Assembly (NCBI GenBank): GCA_028870635.1
Contig: JAGWPE010000241.1
Span: 1-57,335 of the forward strand
From: Gammaproteobacteria bacterium
GTDB lineage: Bacteria > Pseudomonadota > Gammaproteobacteria > Steroidobacterales > Steroidobacteraceae
Direction of reading: 5' to 3'
Length of the DNA: 57,335 nucleotides
Positions 31,552-41,791 of the stretch are shown here, piece by piece (the first letter of the stretch is position 1; the number at the start of each line of letters is the position of its first letter). The translations under genes and the position numbers were made by a program. The notes below the pieces were generated by a model that saw only the letters and a list, made by a program, of their open reading frames with translations, was not told the DNA's origin and made no database searches.

Positions 31552-32529
31552 TCAGAGCAGGGACTTGACCCCTTCCCGCTCCTCCTTCAGCTCCGCCAGC
31601 GTGGCATCCATCCGCTTGCGGCTGAACTCGTCGATCGAGAGCCCCTGGACGATCTGGTATTCCCCATTCTTCGTGGTCACCGGGTAAGAGTAGATCACCC
31701 CTTCCGGGATGCCATAGCTGCCGTCCGAGGGGATAGCCATGCTCACCCAGTCGCCTTCCGCGGTCCCGTGCGCCCAGGTATGGACGTGATCGATGGCGGC
31801 GGACGCGGCCGATGCGGCCGAGGAGGCGCCCCGCGCCTTGATGATGGCGGCGCCGCGCTGCTGCACCACCGGGATGAAGCTCTGCTCCACCCAGGCGGCA
31901 TCGACGAGCGACCGCGCCGGCTTGCCCTTGACGAGGGTGTGGCTGATGTCCGGGTATTGCGTGGCGGAGTGGTTGCCCCACACCGTCATGCGGCGGATGT
32001 CGCTGACGTGAGTGCCCGTCTTCTCGGCAAGCTGGGACAAGGCGCGATTGTGATCCAGGCGCATCATCGCGGTGAAGTTGCGCGGGTTGAGGTCCTTGGC
32101 GTTGGAGCGGGCGATGAGCGCGTTGGTATTGGCGGGATTGCCGACCACCAGCACCTTGACGTTGCGATCGGCGGCCTCGTTGAGCGCCTTGCCTTGGGCG
32201 GAGAAGATCTGCGCGTTGGCGAGCAGCAGGTCCTTGCGCTCCATGCCCGGGCCGCGCGGCCGCGCGCCGACGAGCAGCGCCACGTGGCAATCGCGGAACG
32301 CGACTTTCGCATCGTCGGTGGCCACGATCCCGTTGAGCCGCGGGAAGGCACAGTCGGCCAGCTCCATGACAACGCCGTTCAGCGCCTGCAGCGCCGGGGT
32401 GATCTCGAGCAGATGCAGGTTGACCGGCTGGTCGGGCCCGAGGAGCTGTCCGGAGGCGACACGGAAGGCGAGGGCATAGCCGATCTGGCCGGCGGCGCCG
32501 GTGATCGCGACGTTCAAGGCTGGCTTCAT
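31552..32529 (-). CDS. mdh: Malate dehydrogenase (cytosolic type 2)
   Basis: 325 residues from ATG at 32529. The NAD-binding motif is [11 protein letters not shown], followed by [15 protein letters not shown] (substrate loop Arg residues), [10 protein letters not shown] and the catalytic His region [13 protein letters not shown]. It interconverts malate and oxaloacetate in the TCA cycle. It is followed by a repeat copy and divergent from the mlaE operon. Confidence 0.95.
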   Translation of the reverse strand: MKPALNVAITGAAGQIGYALAFRVASGQLLGPDQPVNLHLLEITPALQALNGVVMELADCAFPRLNGIVATDDAKVAFRDCHVALLVGARPRGPGMERKDLLLANAQIFSAQGKALNEAADRNVKVLVVGNPANTNALIARSNAKDLNPRNFTAMMRLDHNRALSQLAEKTGTHVSDIRRMTVWGNHSATQYPDISHTLVKGKPARSLVDAAWVEQSFIPVVQQRGAAIIKARGASSAASAASAAIDHVHTWAHGTAEGDWVSMAIPSDGSYGIPEGVIYSYPVTTKNGEYQIVQGLSIDEFSRKRMDATLAELKEEREGVKSLL

Positions 32530-32634
32530 GGCGGGCTTTTCGGTTGGCGGGAGGGAAAAGGACCGCGATTCTACTCGCTGCCTCGCCGCCGGCAAATGAC
32601 CCACGGCCGCGCCTCAGCCCTTATCATTCGGAGT

Positions 32635-33795
32635 ATGGTCGTCGAAGTCATCAGGACCGAGGGGGGGCTCGCGCTGCAGCTGACGGGCGAGTGGCGGGCG
32701 CTCGCGTACCGGCAGATCGATACGGCCCTCGCGGCCGTGGACCTGTCCGGCGCGCACCGCATCGAGATCGCCACCGACCGGCTCGCCGCGCTCGACCTGA
32801 CAGGCGCCTGGCGCCTGCGGGAATTCGTGCGGCACGCGCGCGCGGCGGGCGCGGAGGTGGCTTTCGCCGGCACGCCGCCGGATCAGCTGCGCCTGGTGGA
32901 CGATACTTTGCGGCCGATCGAGGCGGAGGCTGAGGGGACAGCCCCGGGCGCCGTGAAAGGACTTCGCGAGGAGCTCACGGAGCTGCCCGCCGAGGCCGAG
33001 GTCGCAACGCTCACTTTCATCGGCCGCCGCGCGGTGACTCTCTGGCGCGATATGATCGGTGCGCTCGCCTTCCTCGGCAGGCTCAGCGCCACGGCGCTCG
33101 GTGCGCTGCCGCATCCGCGGGGCCTGCGCCCGACCTCGATCGCGCGGCACGTATACGACACCGGGATCACCGCCATCCCGATCGTGGCGCTGATCGCCTT
33201 CCTCATCAGCGTCATCATCGCCTACATGAGCGCGCAGCAGCTGCGCGGCTTCGGCGCGGAGATCTTCGTGGTCGACCTCGTCACCATCGGCGTGCTGCGC
33301 GAGCTCGGCGTACTGCTCACCGCCATCATCGTCGCGGGCCGCTCCGGCAGCGCCTACGCGGCCGAGATCGGCTCCATGAAGCTCAATGAGGAGGTCGATG
33401 CGCTGCAGGCGACCGGCGTCGACCCCTTCGAGGCGTTGGTGCTGCCCCGCGTGCTCGGGCTGGTCATCTCATTGCCCCTTCTCACCGTCGTCGCGGACCT
33501 GATCGGCCTGGTCGGCGGCGCAGTGCTGTGCGCATACCTGCTGCACATGCCGCTCGACCAGTACGTCACCCGGGTGAGTCAGGCCATCTCCGCCACTACT
33601 TTCTGGGTCGGCATCATCAAGGCTCCGGTCTTCGCCGTGCTCATCGCCATGGCCGGCACTCACAGGGGCATGCAGGTGCGCGGCTCCTCGCGGGAGCTCG
33701 GCCGGCTCACCACCGTCGCGGTGGTCCAGGCCATCTTCCTGGTGATCCTGGCCGATGCCCTCTTTGCCGTGCTCTTCATGGAGATCGGCGTTTGA
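32635..33795 (+). CDS. mlaE: Lipid ABC transporter permease MlaE with N-terminal STAS domain
   Basis: 386 residues from ATG at 32635, first gene of a four-gene operon. Residues ~1-105 look like an MlaB-type STAS domain fused to the permease (RIEIATDRLAALDLTGAWRL). The MlaE part has GITAIPIVALIAFLISVIIA, AGRSGSAYAAEIGSMKLNEE and DALQATGVDPFEALVLPRVL. It forms the inner-membrane channel of an MCE-type phospholipid transport system. The ORF track starts it far upstream (30400) by reading antisense through fadE and mdh. Confidence 0.92.
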   Translation: MVVEVIRTEGGLALQLTGEWRALAYRQIDTALAAVDLSGAHRIEIATDRLAALDLTGAWRLREFVRHARAAGAEVAFAGTPPDQLRLVDDTLRPIEAEAEGTAPGAVKGLREELTELPAEAEVATLTFIGRRAVTLWRDMIGALAFLGRLSATALGALPHPRGLRPTSIARHVYDTGITAIPIVALIAFLISVIIAYMSAQQLRGFGAEIFVVDLVTIGVLRELGVLLTAIIVAGRSGSAYAAEIGSMKLNEEVDALQATGVDPFEALVLPRVLGLVISLPLLTVVADLIGLVGGAVLCAYLLHMPLDQYVTRVSQAISATTFWVGIIKAPVFAVLIAMAGTHRGMQVRGSSRELGRLTTVAVVQAIFLVILADALFAVLFMEIGV

Positions 33796-34565
33796 TCTAC
33801 CCCATCCTGGAGGTGTGCGGCCTGGTCAACCGCTTCGGCTCCCAGGTGGTCCACGACGGCCTCGACATGGAGGTCCGCGAGGACGAGGTGTTCGGCATCG
33901 TCGGCGGCTCCGGGACCGGCAAGTCGGTACTCCTCAGGAGCGTACTCGGCCTGCAGCGCCCACAGGCCGGCACGATCCGCATCGAGGGGCATGACATCAC
34001 GCAGCTCTCCGGCGGCGCGCTGCGCGCCGTGAAGGCGCGCTACGGGGTGACCTTCCAGCAGGGCGCGTTGTATTCCTCGCTCGACGTGCTGCAGAACGTG
34101 CAGCTGCCCATGCTCGAGTACATGCAGGACCTCTCCCCGTCGGCGCGCGACGAGCTGGCGATGCTGAAAATCCGCCTCGTGGGTCTTCCCGCGGACGCTG
34201 CGCGCAAATATCCTGCGGAGCTCTCCGGGGGCATGGTCAAGCGGGCCGCCCTGGCGCGGGCGCTGGCGCTCGACCCCCGGCTGCTGTTCCTGGACGAGCC
34301 GACCTCCGGACTCGATCCGATCGGCGCGGCGGAGTTCGACGAGCTGATGCTGTACCTGCAGAAGCAATTGCGCTTGACCGTGGTGATGATCACGCACGAC
34401 CTCGACTCCATCTTCCGCACCTGCAACCGCGTCGGTGTGATCGTGGACCGTCGCATGGAGACAGACACGTTGGACCGCATCGTCGAGCATCCACACCCCT
34501 GGATACAGGCTTACTTTCACGGCGATCGCGCCAGCATTCACCTCAAGGTGGCCCATGGAGCGTGA
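33792..34565 (+). CDS. mlaF: Lipid ABC transporter ATP-binding protein MlaF
   Basis: 257 residues with a TTG start (33792) overlapping the mlaE stop as TTGA. GGAG lies 8 bp upstream of the TTG. Motifs are Walker A GGSGTGKS, signature ELSGGMVKRAALARAL, Walker B LLFLDEPTSGLDP and switch VMITHDLDS. It powers the MlaE channel. Its end overlaps mlaD by 11 bp. Confidence 0.92.
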   Translation: MIYPILEVCGLVNRFGSQVVHDGLDMEVREDEVFGIVGGSGTGKSVLLRSVLGLQRPQAGTIRIEGHDITQLSGGALRAVKARYGVTFQQGALYSSLDVLQNVQLPMLEYMQDLSPSARDELAMLKIRLVGLPADAARKYPAELSGGMVKRAALARALALDPRLLFLDEPTSGLDPIGAAEFDELMLYLQKQLRLTVVMITHDLDSIFRTCNRVGVIVDRRMETDTLDRIVEHPHPWIQAYFHGDRASIHLKVAHGA

Positions 34566-35484
34566 AGCAAACTATGCCGCGGTTGGCGCGTTCGTACTGT
34601 TGGTGGCGCTGGCGGCGGCGCTCTTCGTCTACTGGTATTCGGGCACCCGCGTGCACCGGACGTATGAGCGCTACGAGATCTATTTCAACGGCAGCGTCAG
34701 CGGCCTGGAGCAGGGCGCGGCGGTCAGATATCTCGGCGTGCGGGTCGGCCGCGTCGTGGAGATGCGCATCGATCCGCGCGATGCGGGCCGCGTGGAGGTG
34801 ATCGCCGCCATCGAGTCCACGGCGCCGATTTCCCCCCGCACCGTCGCGGAGCTCAACCTGCAGGGCGTGACCGGACTGCTCTACATCGATCTGCAGCAAT
34901 CGGCGCTGCCGGCGCCGCCGTCGGTGCCGAGCCTCGAATACCCGGTGATCCGCGCGGCGCCATCCCAGTTCGATGTGTTCATGGCGCAGCTTCCCCGCCT
35001 GTCAGCGGCCGCCGGGGGCGTGATCCAGCGTTTGAACCGGCTGTTGAGCGATCAGAACATAGACGACGTTTCGCGCAGTCTCGACAACCTTTCGCAGGCG
35101 AGCACCTCGCTGCCGCAGACGATTCGTAACGTCAACGCGCTGCTGACGCAGCTTCGCACTGCGACGGCGGAGCTCGCCTCCACCGCCGGCAGCGCCCGCA
35201 AGGTGATGGATACCGCCGGTCCGCAGGTCGTCACGACCATGCAGCGCCTGCAGACAGTGGCTGCCAACCTCTCGCAGGCTACCGACCAGCTCGACAAGAT
35301 GATCGCGGAGAATCGGGCCGACGTCCGCTCCTTCGCGCGCTCCAGCTTGCCGGAGCTCGAAAGCTTCGTACGCGAGGGCCGCGCGGCCGCCAAGGACATC
35401 CGCCAGCTCTCCGAGAGCCTGCGCCGCAATCCGTCGCAGCTCCTCTACCAACCGGCCCGCGCGGGCGTGGAGATTCCGCAATGA
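34555..35484 (+). CDS. mlaD: MCE-domain substrate-binding protein MlaD
   Basis: 309 residues with one N-terminal transmembrane helix (AAVGAFVLLVALAAALFVYW) and a single MCE domain (YEIYFNGSVSGLEQGAAVRY, LGVRVGRVVEMRID). A long predicted helical C-terminus of Ser/Ala/Gln-rich repeats follows (~155-300). The MCE ring binds phospholipids in the periplasm. It overlaps the next gene by ATGA. Confidence 0.92.
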   Translation: MEREANYAAVGAFVLLVALAAALFVYWYSGTRVHRTYERYEIYFNGSVSGLEQGAAVRYLGVRVGRVVEMRIDPRDAGRVEVIAAIESTAPISPRTVAELNLQGVTGLLYIDLQQSALPAPPSVPSLEYPVIRAAPSQFDVFMAQLPRLSAAAGGVIQRLNRLLSDQNIDDVSRSLDNLSQASTSLPQTIRNVNALLTQLRTATAELASTAGSARKVMDTAGPQVVTTMQRLQTVAANLSQATDQLDKMIAENRADVRSFARSSLPELESFVREGRAAAKDIRQLSESLRRNPSQLLYQPARAGVEIPQ

Positions 35485-36179
35485 CACCCTGGAAGCCGCT
35501 GCTGCGGATCGGGCCGGTTCTGCTCGCCCTGGCGCTCAGCGGATGCTCGAGCCTGCTGCACAGCGATGCCGCGCCCGTGCAGGTCTACACCCTCCGGGCG
35601 GGATCTGCCGCGGCCGGCGATGGCGCCGATCCGCCCGCGGCCCTCGCTGCCTCGCTGCGCGTGGCGCATCCGCTTGCCGGGCCCGGCCTCGGGACATCTC
35701 AGATCGTGCTGTTGCAGCCCGATCACCGCTTGAACGTCTATGCGGCCAGCGCTTGGGCGGCCGACACGCCCGCGCTCATCGAGTCGCTGGCTGTCGCGAC
35801 CCTGCGCGACTCCGGCCACTGGCGCTCGATCGAGGATGCGGAGAGCCCTTTCCCCTCCGATTATCTCCTGCAGATCTCCATCCGCCGTTTCGATGCCGAC
35901 TACTCCGGAGGTCAGGGCATCGCTCCCACAGTGCGAGTGACGCTCGATTGCACGCTGGGCAAGGAGGAAGGGCGCGACATCGTCGCAACCTTCGTGGCGA
36001 GCGGATCCGCTGTCGCGGGTGCCAACCGCCTGGGCGCCGTCGTCGCCGCTTTCCAACAGGCCACCAACGCCGCAATGGCGGCGCTCTCGCAAGAGACCTC
36101 AGCGGCAATCCGCCGGGGTGCGAGGAACGCACGGGCGGATGGCCGGTCCGCGGTCGTGCAGCCTGCCGGCAAGCCCTGA
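35481..36179 (+). CDS. ABC-type transport auxiliary lipoprotein (PqiC/ABC_trans_aux type)
   Basis: 232 residues. The signal peptide ends in the lipobox ALSGCS, and the domain VYTLRAG ... QIVLLQPDHRLNVYAASAWA ... LLQISIRRFDADY fits the ABC_trans_aux family found with MCE transporters. It is probably the outer-membrane lipoprotein partner of the MlaEFD complex encoded just upstream. No mlaC-like gene is present. Confidence 0.82.
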   Translation: MTPWKPLLRIGPVLLALALSGCSSLLHSDAAPVQVYTLRAGSAAAGDGADPPAALAASLRVAHPLAGPGLGTSQIVLLQPDHRLNVYAASAWAADTPALIESLAVATLRDSGHWRSIEDAESPFPSDYLLQISIRRFDADYSGGQGIAPTVRVTLDCTLGKEEGRDIVATFVASGSAVAGANRLGAVVAAFQQATNAAMAALSQETSAAIRRGARNARADGRSAVVQPAGKP

Positions 36180-36180
36180 C

Positions 36181-37134
36181 TTGAAATACCGCCACGAGCA
36201 TCACGCCGGCAACTTCGCGGACGTCCACAAGCATGTGACGCTGCTGGCGCTGCTCGCCGCCTTGAAGCGCAAGGAGAAGGGCTTTCTCTACCTCGAGACC
36301 CACGCCGGCCGGGGCGCCTACGATTCGTCGGGGGCGGACGGCGAATCGGCCAGCGGTATCGGGCGGCTCGATGCGCAGCGTCTCTCGGAGGCAGCAGGGC
36401 CGTCCGCCGCCGAAGAGATTCGCCACTATCTGGCACGAGTGCAGCTGCTGCGCCGCGAGCGCCGGCAGCCGCGGCTCTATCCCGGCTCTCCGCTGCTCGC
36501 CGCCAGCGAGTTGCGCCCGCAGGACCGCGCGGTTCTGATCGAGCAGCAGCCCCCCGAGGCGCGCGCGCTCGAGAGGGCGTTGTCCGCTCAGGCGCAGGGA
36601 CGTGCCCGGCCGCCGCGGGTGGCCGGGTCTCGGGCAAAAACCACGCCTTTTGACCGAGACGGCGCTGGGCCGGGCAGGAGCCCGGATCCAGCGCCTCATA
36701 TCACGGTTGAGATCGGTGACGGCTTCGAGCGCCTGCGCGCCTGGCTGCCGCCGCCCGAGCGCCGCGGGTTGACCTTCATGGATCCGCCCTACGAGGAGAG
36801 CCGCCGGGACTTCGAGCGGACCCGGCATGCGGCCGCGGAGGCGCTGCGGCGCTTTCACACCGGCGTGGTGGCGATCTGGTATCCGATCAAGGACGAGCGC
36901 GACACATCGGCCTGGCATGTGGCACTCGCGGGCGAGCTCGATTGCGGCCTGCTCGCGGCGGAGCTGTCACTCTATCCGCGCGATTCCCGGGTGGCGCTCA
37001 ACGGCTCCGGCATGCTCATCCTCAATCCTCCCTACCAGCTCGCCGAGCGGATGGAAACGTGGCTGCCGCAGCTGCACGCCTGCCTCGACTCGGGGCACGG
37101 CGGCCGCACGAGCGTGCGAAATCTGAAGGCCTGA
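36181..37134 (+). CDS. rlmJ: 23S rRNA (adenine-N6) methyltransferase RlmJ with in-frame repeat insertion
   Basis: 317 residues from a TTG start (KYRHEHHAGNFADVHKH), which matches the conserved RlmJ N-terminus. Other features are LYLETHAGRGAYDSS, RLYPGSPLLAASELR, catalytic DPPYE in TFMDPPYEESR and VALNGSGMLILNPPYQL. E. coli RlmJ has ~280 residues. The extra ~35 here (about residues 137-172, GRARPPRVAGSRAKTTPFDR onward) are encoded by a copy of the genomic repeat seen at three other sites. The frame is kept. The insertion falls between two structural elements before the GDGFERL strand, so activity may survive. It starts 2 bp after the lipoprotein stop. Confidence 0.88.
   Translation: MKYRHEHHAGNFADVHKHVTLLALLAALKRKEKGFLYLETHAGRGAYDSSGADGESASGIGRLDAQRLSEAAGPSAAEEIRHYLARVQLLRRERRQPRLYPGSPLLAASELRPQDRAVLIEQQPPEARALERALSAQAQGRARPPRVAGSRAKTTPFDRDGAGPGRSPDPAPHITVEIGDGFERLRAWLPPPERRGLTFMDPPYEESRRDFERTRHAAAEALRRFHTGVVAIWYPIKDERDTSAWHVALAGELDCGLLAAELSLYPRDSRVALNGSGMLILNPPYQLAERMETWLPQLHACLDSGHGGRTSVRNLKA
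36591..36696 (+). repeat. Interspersed hairpin repeat, copy 2, inside rlmJ
   Basis: GGCGCAGGGACGTGCCCGG to CCCGGATCCAGCGCCTCA matches the other copies in order. It includes the GGGCAAAAACCACGCC segment and the terminal GCGCTGGGCCGGGC / GCCCGGATCCAGCGC inverted pair. It has no stop codon in the rlmJ frame. Confidence 0.8.
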
Positions 37135-37195
37135 GCGCTCATCCGTGTCGGCCGGGACCGTGACGGCGGCGTGGCAAGGGAGCAGAATCCGCTCA

Positions 37196-38023
37196 ATGAG
37201 CGGCACGGTCGATCAGTACGGGGTCGTGGGTCACCCCGTGGCCCACAGCCTCTCACCCTTCATCCATGCCATGTTCGCGCGCCAGACCGGACAGGCCATG
37301 AGTTATCGCCTCTTCGACTTCGCACCGGAGGTGCTCGAGGAGCGCATCACCGCGTTCTTCACCCAAGGAGGGCGCGGTCTCAACATCACGCTGCCTTACA
37401 AGATGGCCGCCGTGGCGCGCGCCGACGAGCTGACCAGCCGGGCCCAGCACGCGGGCGCCGTCAACACGCTGGCCATGCGCAAGGACGGCACCATACTCGG
37501 CGACAACACCGATGGCGTCGGACTCACGCAGGACCTTTGCGTCAATCAGCGCGTCATCGTGACGCGCCGGCGCGTTCTGGTCATCGGCGCCGGCGGCGCC
37601 GTCCGCGGGGTGCTGGCGCCGCTCCTTGCGCTGGGGCCGGAGGTCATCGTGATCGCCAATCGCACGGCGGATCGCGCCAAGGCGCTTGCCGCGACTTTCG
37701 CGCAGATGGGCAACGTCGAGGGCGTCGGCTTCCGCTACATCGCGGGCGGCCCCTACGATCTCGTGATCAACGCCACGTCCGCCAGCCTCACCGGCGAGAT
37801 ACCCGACGTACCGGTCGCCGTCATCGGTTCGGACACGTTCTGCTATGACATGGCGTATGGAAAGGGTGACACGCCATTCGTTCGTTGGTGCGTGGAGCTC
37901 GGCTGCCGCGCGGCCGCATCCGGCTGGGGAATGCTGGTCGAGCAGGCGGCGGAGTCCTTCCGCCTGTGGCGCGGCGTCAGGCCCCTCACCGGGCCGGTGC
38001 TCGCGGCGCTCACCTCATCGTAA
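37196..38023 (+). CDS. aroE: Shikimate dehydrogenase
   Basis: 275 residues from ATG at 37196. The substrate-binding motif is [20 protein letters not shown], the catalytic Lys is in [11 protein letters not shown] and the Asp in DNTDGVGL. The nucleotide-binding loop is [12 protein letters not shown] with [11 protein letters not shown] for NADP. It reduces dehydroshikimate in aromatic amino acid synthesis. It converges on the glutathione reductase gene with a 14-bp overlap. Confidence 0.93.
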   Translation: MSGTVDQYGVVGHPVAHSLSPFIHAMFARQTGQAMSYRLFDFAPEVLEERITAFFTQGGRGLNITLPYKMAAVARADELTSRAQHAGAVNTLAMRKDGTILGDNTDGVGLTQDLCVNQRVIVTRRRVLVIGAGGAVRGVLAPLLALGPEVIVIANRTADRAKALAATFAQMGNVEGVGFRYIAGGPYDLVINATSASLTGEIPDVPVAVIGSDTFCYDMAYGKGDTPFVRWCVELGCRAAASGWGMLVEQAAESFRLWRGVRPLTGPVLAALTSS

Positions 38024-39359
38024 CGAGCTCCTCGGCGCTGGTGGGGTGGATGGCCACGGTGTCGTCGAAGTCCTCCTTGGTGGCGCCCATCCTCATGGCT
38101 ACCGCAAAGCCCTGCATCATCTCGTCCGCGCCCGGGCCGACGACGTGCACGCCAACGACCCGCCGAGTGGGTCCCACGGTCACCAGCTTCATGTCACAGC
38201 GCGGCTTGGCCGTCGTGAGCGCGTGGTACATCGGGATGAAGCTCGATTTGAAGACGGTGACGGCCTCATCACCGTAGTCGTCGCGCGCGGCCTGCTCGGA
38301 CAGGCCGACGGTGCCGATCGGCGGATGCCCGAACACGACAGTCGGGATGTTGCGGTAGTCGAGGTGCCGGTCGCCCTTGCCCCCGAAGAGGCGATCGCTC
38401 AGGCGCCGGCCGGCGGCGATCGCCACCGGCGTGAGCGGCGCCCGGCCGGTTATATCGCCGATGGCGTACACGCCCGCGGCGCTCGTGCACTGATACTTGT
38501 CCGTGACGATGAACCCGTAGGCATCGAGCTCCACGGCCGCCCGATCCAGCCCCAACTCCTCCACCGCGGGCGCGCGCCCGATGGCCCAGAGCACGCAGTC
38601 GAACCGCTCGAGCCGTCTGCCGTCGCGCAGCGAGAGCGCCAGGCTTCCGCGGTTGTCGCAGTCGAGCGCCGACGGCCACGCCTGTGTAACGATGCTCACG
38701 CCGTCGTCGCGGAGGATCTTCAGCATCGACTCCCCGATCATGGAGTCGAAATGCTTCAGCATGGTCTCGCCGCGCAGGATGAGGGTCACGTCGGAGCCCA
38801 GCGACGCGAAGATGCCCGTCAGCTCGATGGCGATATAGCCGCTGCCGACGATAGCGACTCGCTCCGGCCTGCGGGGCAGCTCGAAGAAGCCGTCGGAGGT
38901 GATGCCGAGCTCCGCGCCTGGGATGGGCGGCAGCAACGGACGGCCGCCGGTAGCGATGATGATGTGCGGGGCGGAGAGTGAGGACCCCGCCGCCTCCACG
39001 GTCCGGCCGTCCACGAAATGCGCGCGGCCGCGGACGAGGCTCACTCCGCGCTTGGCGAGATTGGCCTCGTAGATGCCATTCAGGCGCAGCACATAGGCAT
39101 CACGCTTCTGCTTGAGCAAGGCCCAGTCGTGCTCCCCGGCCGAGAGCGCAAAGCCGTAATCCGGCGCATCGCGCAGGCCCTCGGCGAGACCGGCCGCGTT
39201 CCACATGACTTTTTTCGGCACGCAGCCGACGTTCACGCAGGTGCCGCCGAGGCGGTGCGACTCCACCAGGGCGACCCTGGCCCCGTATTCCGCCGCGCGC
39301 TGCGCCGCGGCCAGCCCACCGCTGCCGCCGCCGATGACAATCAGGTCGAACTCACTCAT
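38010..39359 (-). CDS. gor: Glutathione-disulfide reductase type flavoprotein
   Basis: 449 residues from ATG at 39359. FAD motif [19 protein letters not shown], redox disulfide [16 protein letters not shown], second dinucleotide motif [19 protein letters not shown] and the C-terminal [12 protein letters not shown] with the catalytic His. The gamma/bacterial glutathione reductase group fits best. The GYIAIE motif with nearby Arg residues suggests NADPH. A trypanothione- or mycothiol-type substrate is less likely. The ORF runs on to 39821 through a repeat copy. Confidence 0.88.
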   Translation of the reverse strand: MSEFDLIVIGGGSGGLAAAQRAAEYGARVALVESHRLGGTCVNVGCVPKKVMWNAAGLAEGLRDAPDYGFALSAGEHDWALLKQKRDAYVLRLNGIYEANLAKRGVSLVRGRAHFVDGRTVEAAGSSLSAPHIIIATGGRPLLPPIPGAELGITSDGFFELPRRPERVAIVGSGYIAIELTGIFASLGSDVTLILRGETMLKHFDSMIGESMLKILRDDGVSIVTQAWPSALDCDNRGSLALSLRDGRRLERFDCVLWAIGRAPAVEELGLDRAAVELDAYGFIVTDKYQCTSAAGVYAIGDITGRAPLTPVAIAAGRRLSDRLFGGKGDRHLDYRNIPTVVFGHPPIGTVGLSEQAARDDYGDEAVTVFKSSFIPMYHALTTAKPRCDMKLVTVGPTRRVVGVHVVGPGADEMMQGFAVAMRMGATKEDFDDTVAIHPTSAEELVTMR

Positions 39360-39378
39360 TATCGGATTGTAGTATGAA

Positions 39379-39521
39379 GCGCTGAATCCGGGCTCCTGCC
39401 CGGCCCGGCGCGCCTCGGGCAAAAAGCGTGGTTTTTGCCCGAGGCTCGCTCGGCGGGCGAAGCGGTGCTTCGCTGAAAGGCACCGCCTCGCCCTACGGCG
39501 GCGGGGCACATCCCTGTGCCT
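39379..39521 (-). repeat. Interspersed hairpin repeat, copy 3 (inverted, long form)
   Basis: The reverse complement runs from AAGGCACAGGGATGTGCCCC to GCCCGGATTCAGCGC. It includes GCGAAGCACCGCTTCGC and GGGCAAAAACCACGCTTTTT palindromes shared with copy 4. It fills the gap between the divergent gor and prlC genes. Confidence 0.78.
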
Positions 39522-39573
39522 TGCTTCCAGGTCGCGAGGTGCAATTGCAACCAGCTCGAATGATAGGTGTGTG

Positions 39574-41610
39574 ATGGACAATCCACTGCTCGCCGAGGAG
39601 CCGCTGCCGCCGTTTCCCCGCATCCGCCCGGAGCACATCGAGCCGGGAGTGCGCGAGGTGCTGTCCCGGGCGCGAGCGCGGATAGGGGAGATTGCCGCGC
39701 GGGATACCCCGACCTTCGCCGCCGTCGTCGAGCCGCTCGAGGAGCTGCACCATGGGGTCGCGCGCGCCTGGTCGCCCGTCAGCCATCTGAACGCCGTGCT
39801 CAACTCCGAGGCGCTGCGCACCGCCTACAACACCTGCCTGCCGCTTCTCTCGGCCTACCAGACGGATCTCGCGCAGAGCGAGCCGCTCTATCGGGCTTAC
39901 CGGGCGATCGAGGAGCGGGAAGGCGCCGCGCTCGATGCGGTGCAGCGCCGCGTGCTCGAGCACGCGCTGCGGGACTTCCGGCTCGCCGGCGTCGGACTCG
40001 GCGCCGCCGACAAGCAACGCTTCAAGGACGTGATGCTGGAGCTGACCGGTCTGCAGGCGAAGTTCGAGGAGAACGTGCTCGATGCGACCAACGGCTGGAG
40101 CTACCGTGTCACCGACGGTGCTCTGCTGCGCGGTCTCAACGAAATGCTCATCGACCAGGCGCGCCGTCGCGCCCACGATCAGCGGCTCGAAGGCTGGGTC
40201 CTGACACTCGATCAGCCGACCTACGTTGCCGTCGTGACCGACGCGGAGTCTGACGTCCTGCGCCGCGCCTTTTACGAGGCGTGGACCACGCGCGCCTCCG
40301 ATCAGGGCCCCAATGCGGGCAAATGGGACAACGCGGACGTCATGGAGCAGATCCTGCGCAAGCGCCACCAGGCCGCGGGCATCCTCGGCTTCGGCAACTA
40401 CGCGCAATACGCGCTCGCCACGCGCATGGCGCACAGCGTCCCGGAAGTCATGCAGTTTCTCGAGGAGCTGTCGCGATCGGCCCGGCCCGCGGCCGTGCAG
40501 GAGTTCGAGGAGCTCGAGGCTTTCGCCGGGCATCGGCTGGAAGCATGGGACGTCGGCTTCTACGCGGAGCGGCTGCAGCGCGAGCGCTACACCGTCTCGC
40601 AGGAGGAGATGCGCCCCTACTTCCCGCTGCCGCGGGTGCTTGCCGGGCTGTTCGAGGTCGCCGAGAAGCTCTTCGACGTGCGTATCCGGGAGCGTAGCGG
40701 CGCCCCGGTGTGGCACCCGGACGTGCGCTTCTTCGAGATCGAGAGCGCCGCGGGGCGGCCTGTCGGCAGCTTCTTTCTCGATGCTTACGCCCGGCCCAAC
40801 AAGCGCAGCGGCGCCTGGATGGACGAGTGCATCGGGCGCAAGCGCCTCGCCTCCGGCTCGGCGCTGCCGGTGGCCTACCTCGTCTGCAACGTATTGCCCC
40901 CGGGCGAGGGCCGGCCGGCCCTCCTCACTCACGACGACGTGCTGACACTCTTCCACGAGTTCGGGCACGGCCTGCACCATCTGCTCACCCGCGTCGACTA
41001 TCCGAGCATCGCCGGGATCAACGGCGTTGCCTGGGATGCCGTCGAGCTGCCGAGCCAGTTCATGGAGAATTACGCGTGGCACCCGGACGTGCTCAGCAGG
41101 ATTTCCAGTCATTTCCAGACAGGGGCGCCCCTGCCGGCGCAGACGCAGGAGCGGCTGCGCGCGACGCGCAGCTTTCATGCGGGACTGCAGATGATGCGCC
41201 AGCTCGAGTTCGCGCTCTTCGACTTCCGCTTGCATGCCGAGTACTCCCCGGAGCGGGGCGGCCGCGTGCGCGAGCTGCTGCGGGAGGTACGCCGGGAGGT
41301 CGCGGTCGTGCCCGCCCCGGAATGGAACCGGTTCGCCAACAGCTTTGGACACATCTTCGCCGGCGGCTATGCGGCCGGGTACTACAGCTACAAATGGGCC
41401 GAGGTCCTGGCCGCGGACGCCTTCTCGGCCTTCGAGGAGCGGGGCGTTTTCGATCGCGCCACCGCCGCGCGATTCCTGGATTCCATCCTCTCCCGGGGAG
41501 GCAGCCGGGACGCTCTGGACGCCTTCATCGAGTTCCGTGGGCGCCGCCCCGACATCCGCCCGCTGCTGGCTCAGCACGGGATAGCCGCCCCCGGCGAGAC
41601 AGCCGGCTGA
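39574..41610 (+). CDS. prlC: Oligopeptidase A (M3 metallopeptidase)
   Basis: 678 residues from ATG at 39574. The zinc site is [20 protein letters not shown] (HEXXH) with the third ligand in [14 protein letters not shown]. The N-terminal helical domain ([17 protein letters not shown]) and the C-terminal [20 protein letters not shown] are also typical. It degrades peptides, including signal peptides, in the cytoplasm. About 180 bp without a recognisable feature follow. Confidence 0.95.
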   Translation: MDNPLLAEEPLPPFPRIRPEHIEPGVREVLSRARARIGEIAARDTPTFAAVVEPLEELHHGVARAWSPVSHLNAVLNSEALRTAYNTCLPLLSAYQTDLAQSEPLYRAYRAIEEREGAALDAVQRRVLEHALRDFRLAGVGLGAADKQRFKDVMLELTGLQAKFEENVLDATNGWSYRVTDGALLRGLNEMLIDQARRRAHDQRLEGWVLTLDQPTYVAVVTDAESDVLRRAFYEAWTTRASDQGPNAGKWDNADVMEQILRKRHQAAGILGFGNYAQYALATRMAHSVPEVMQFLEELSRSARPAAVQEFEELEAFAGHRLEAWDVGFYAERLQRERYTVSQEEMRPYFPLPRVLAGLFEVAEKLFDVRIRERSGAPVWHPDVRFFEIESAAGRPVGSFFLDAYARPNKRSGAWMDECIGRKRLASGSALPVAYLVCNVLPPGEGRPALLTHDDVLTLFHEFGHGLHHLLTRVDYPSIAGINGVAWDAVELPSQFMENYAWHPDVLSRISSHFQTGAPLPAQTQERLRATRSFHAGLQMMRQLEFALFDFRLHAEYSPERGGRVRELLREVRREVAVVPAPEWNRFANSFGHIFAGGYAAGYYSYKWAEVLAADAFSAFEERGVFDRATAARFLDSILSRGGSRDALDAFIEFRGRRPDIRPLLAQHGIAAPGETAG

Positions 41611-41791
41611 CCTCTATCCGGCGCGCAGCGCCGCTATTCGTACGGGCTTGGCGCAGCCAGCCCCGTTGCGACCTGCGCGCCAGCGCATAAAACTGTGCGG
41701 TGCTTCGCAGTGGCGGGGAGGGGGCGGCTCCTAGACTGACCCGAATCTCGCTCCCGGGGAACGGCCGCAGGCCGTGCGACAGACCACCAGA

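Noticed and set aside
30400-33795. 1131-codon frame presented as one protein
   Set aside because: Only the last 386 codons (mlaE) are real; the rest is antisense to fadE and mdh.
39493-41577. 694-codon open frame antisense to prlC
   Set aside because: Shadow of a clearly conserved M3 peptidase on the other strand.
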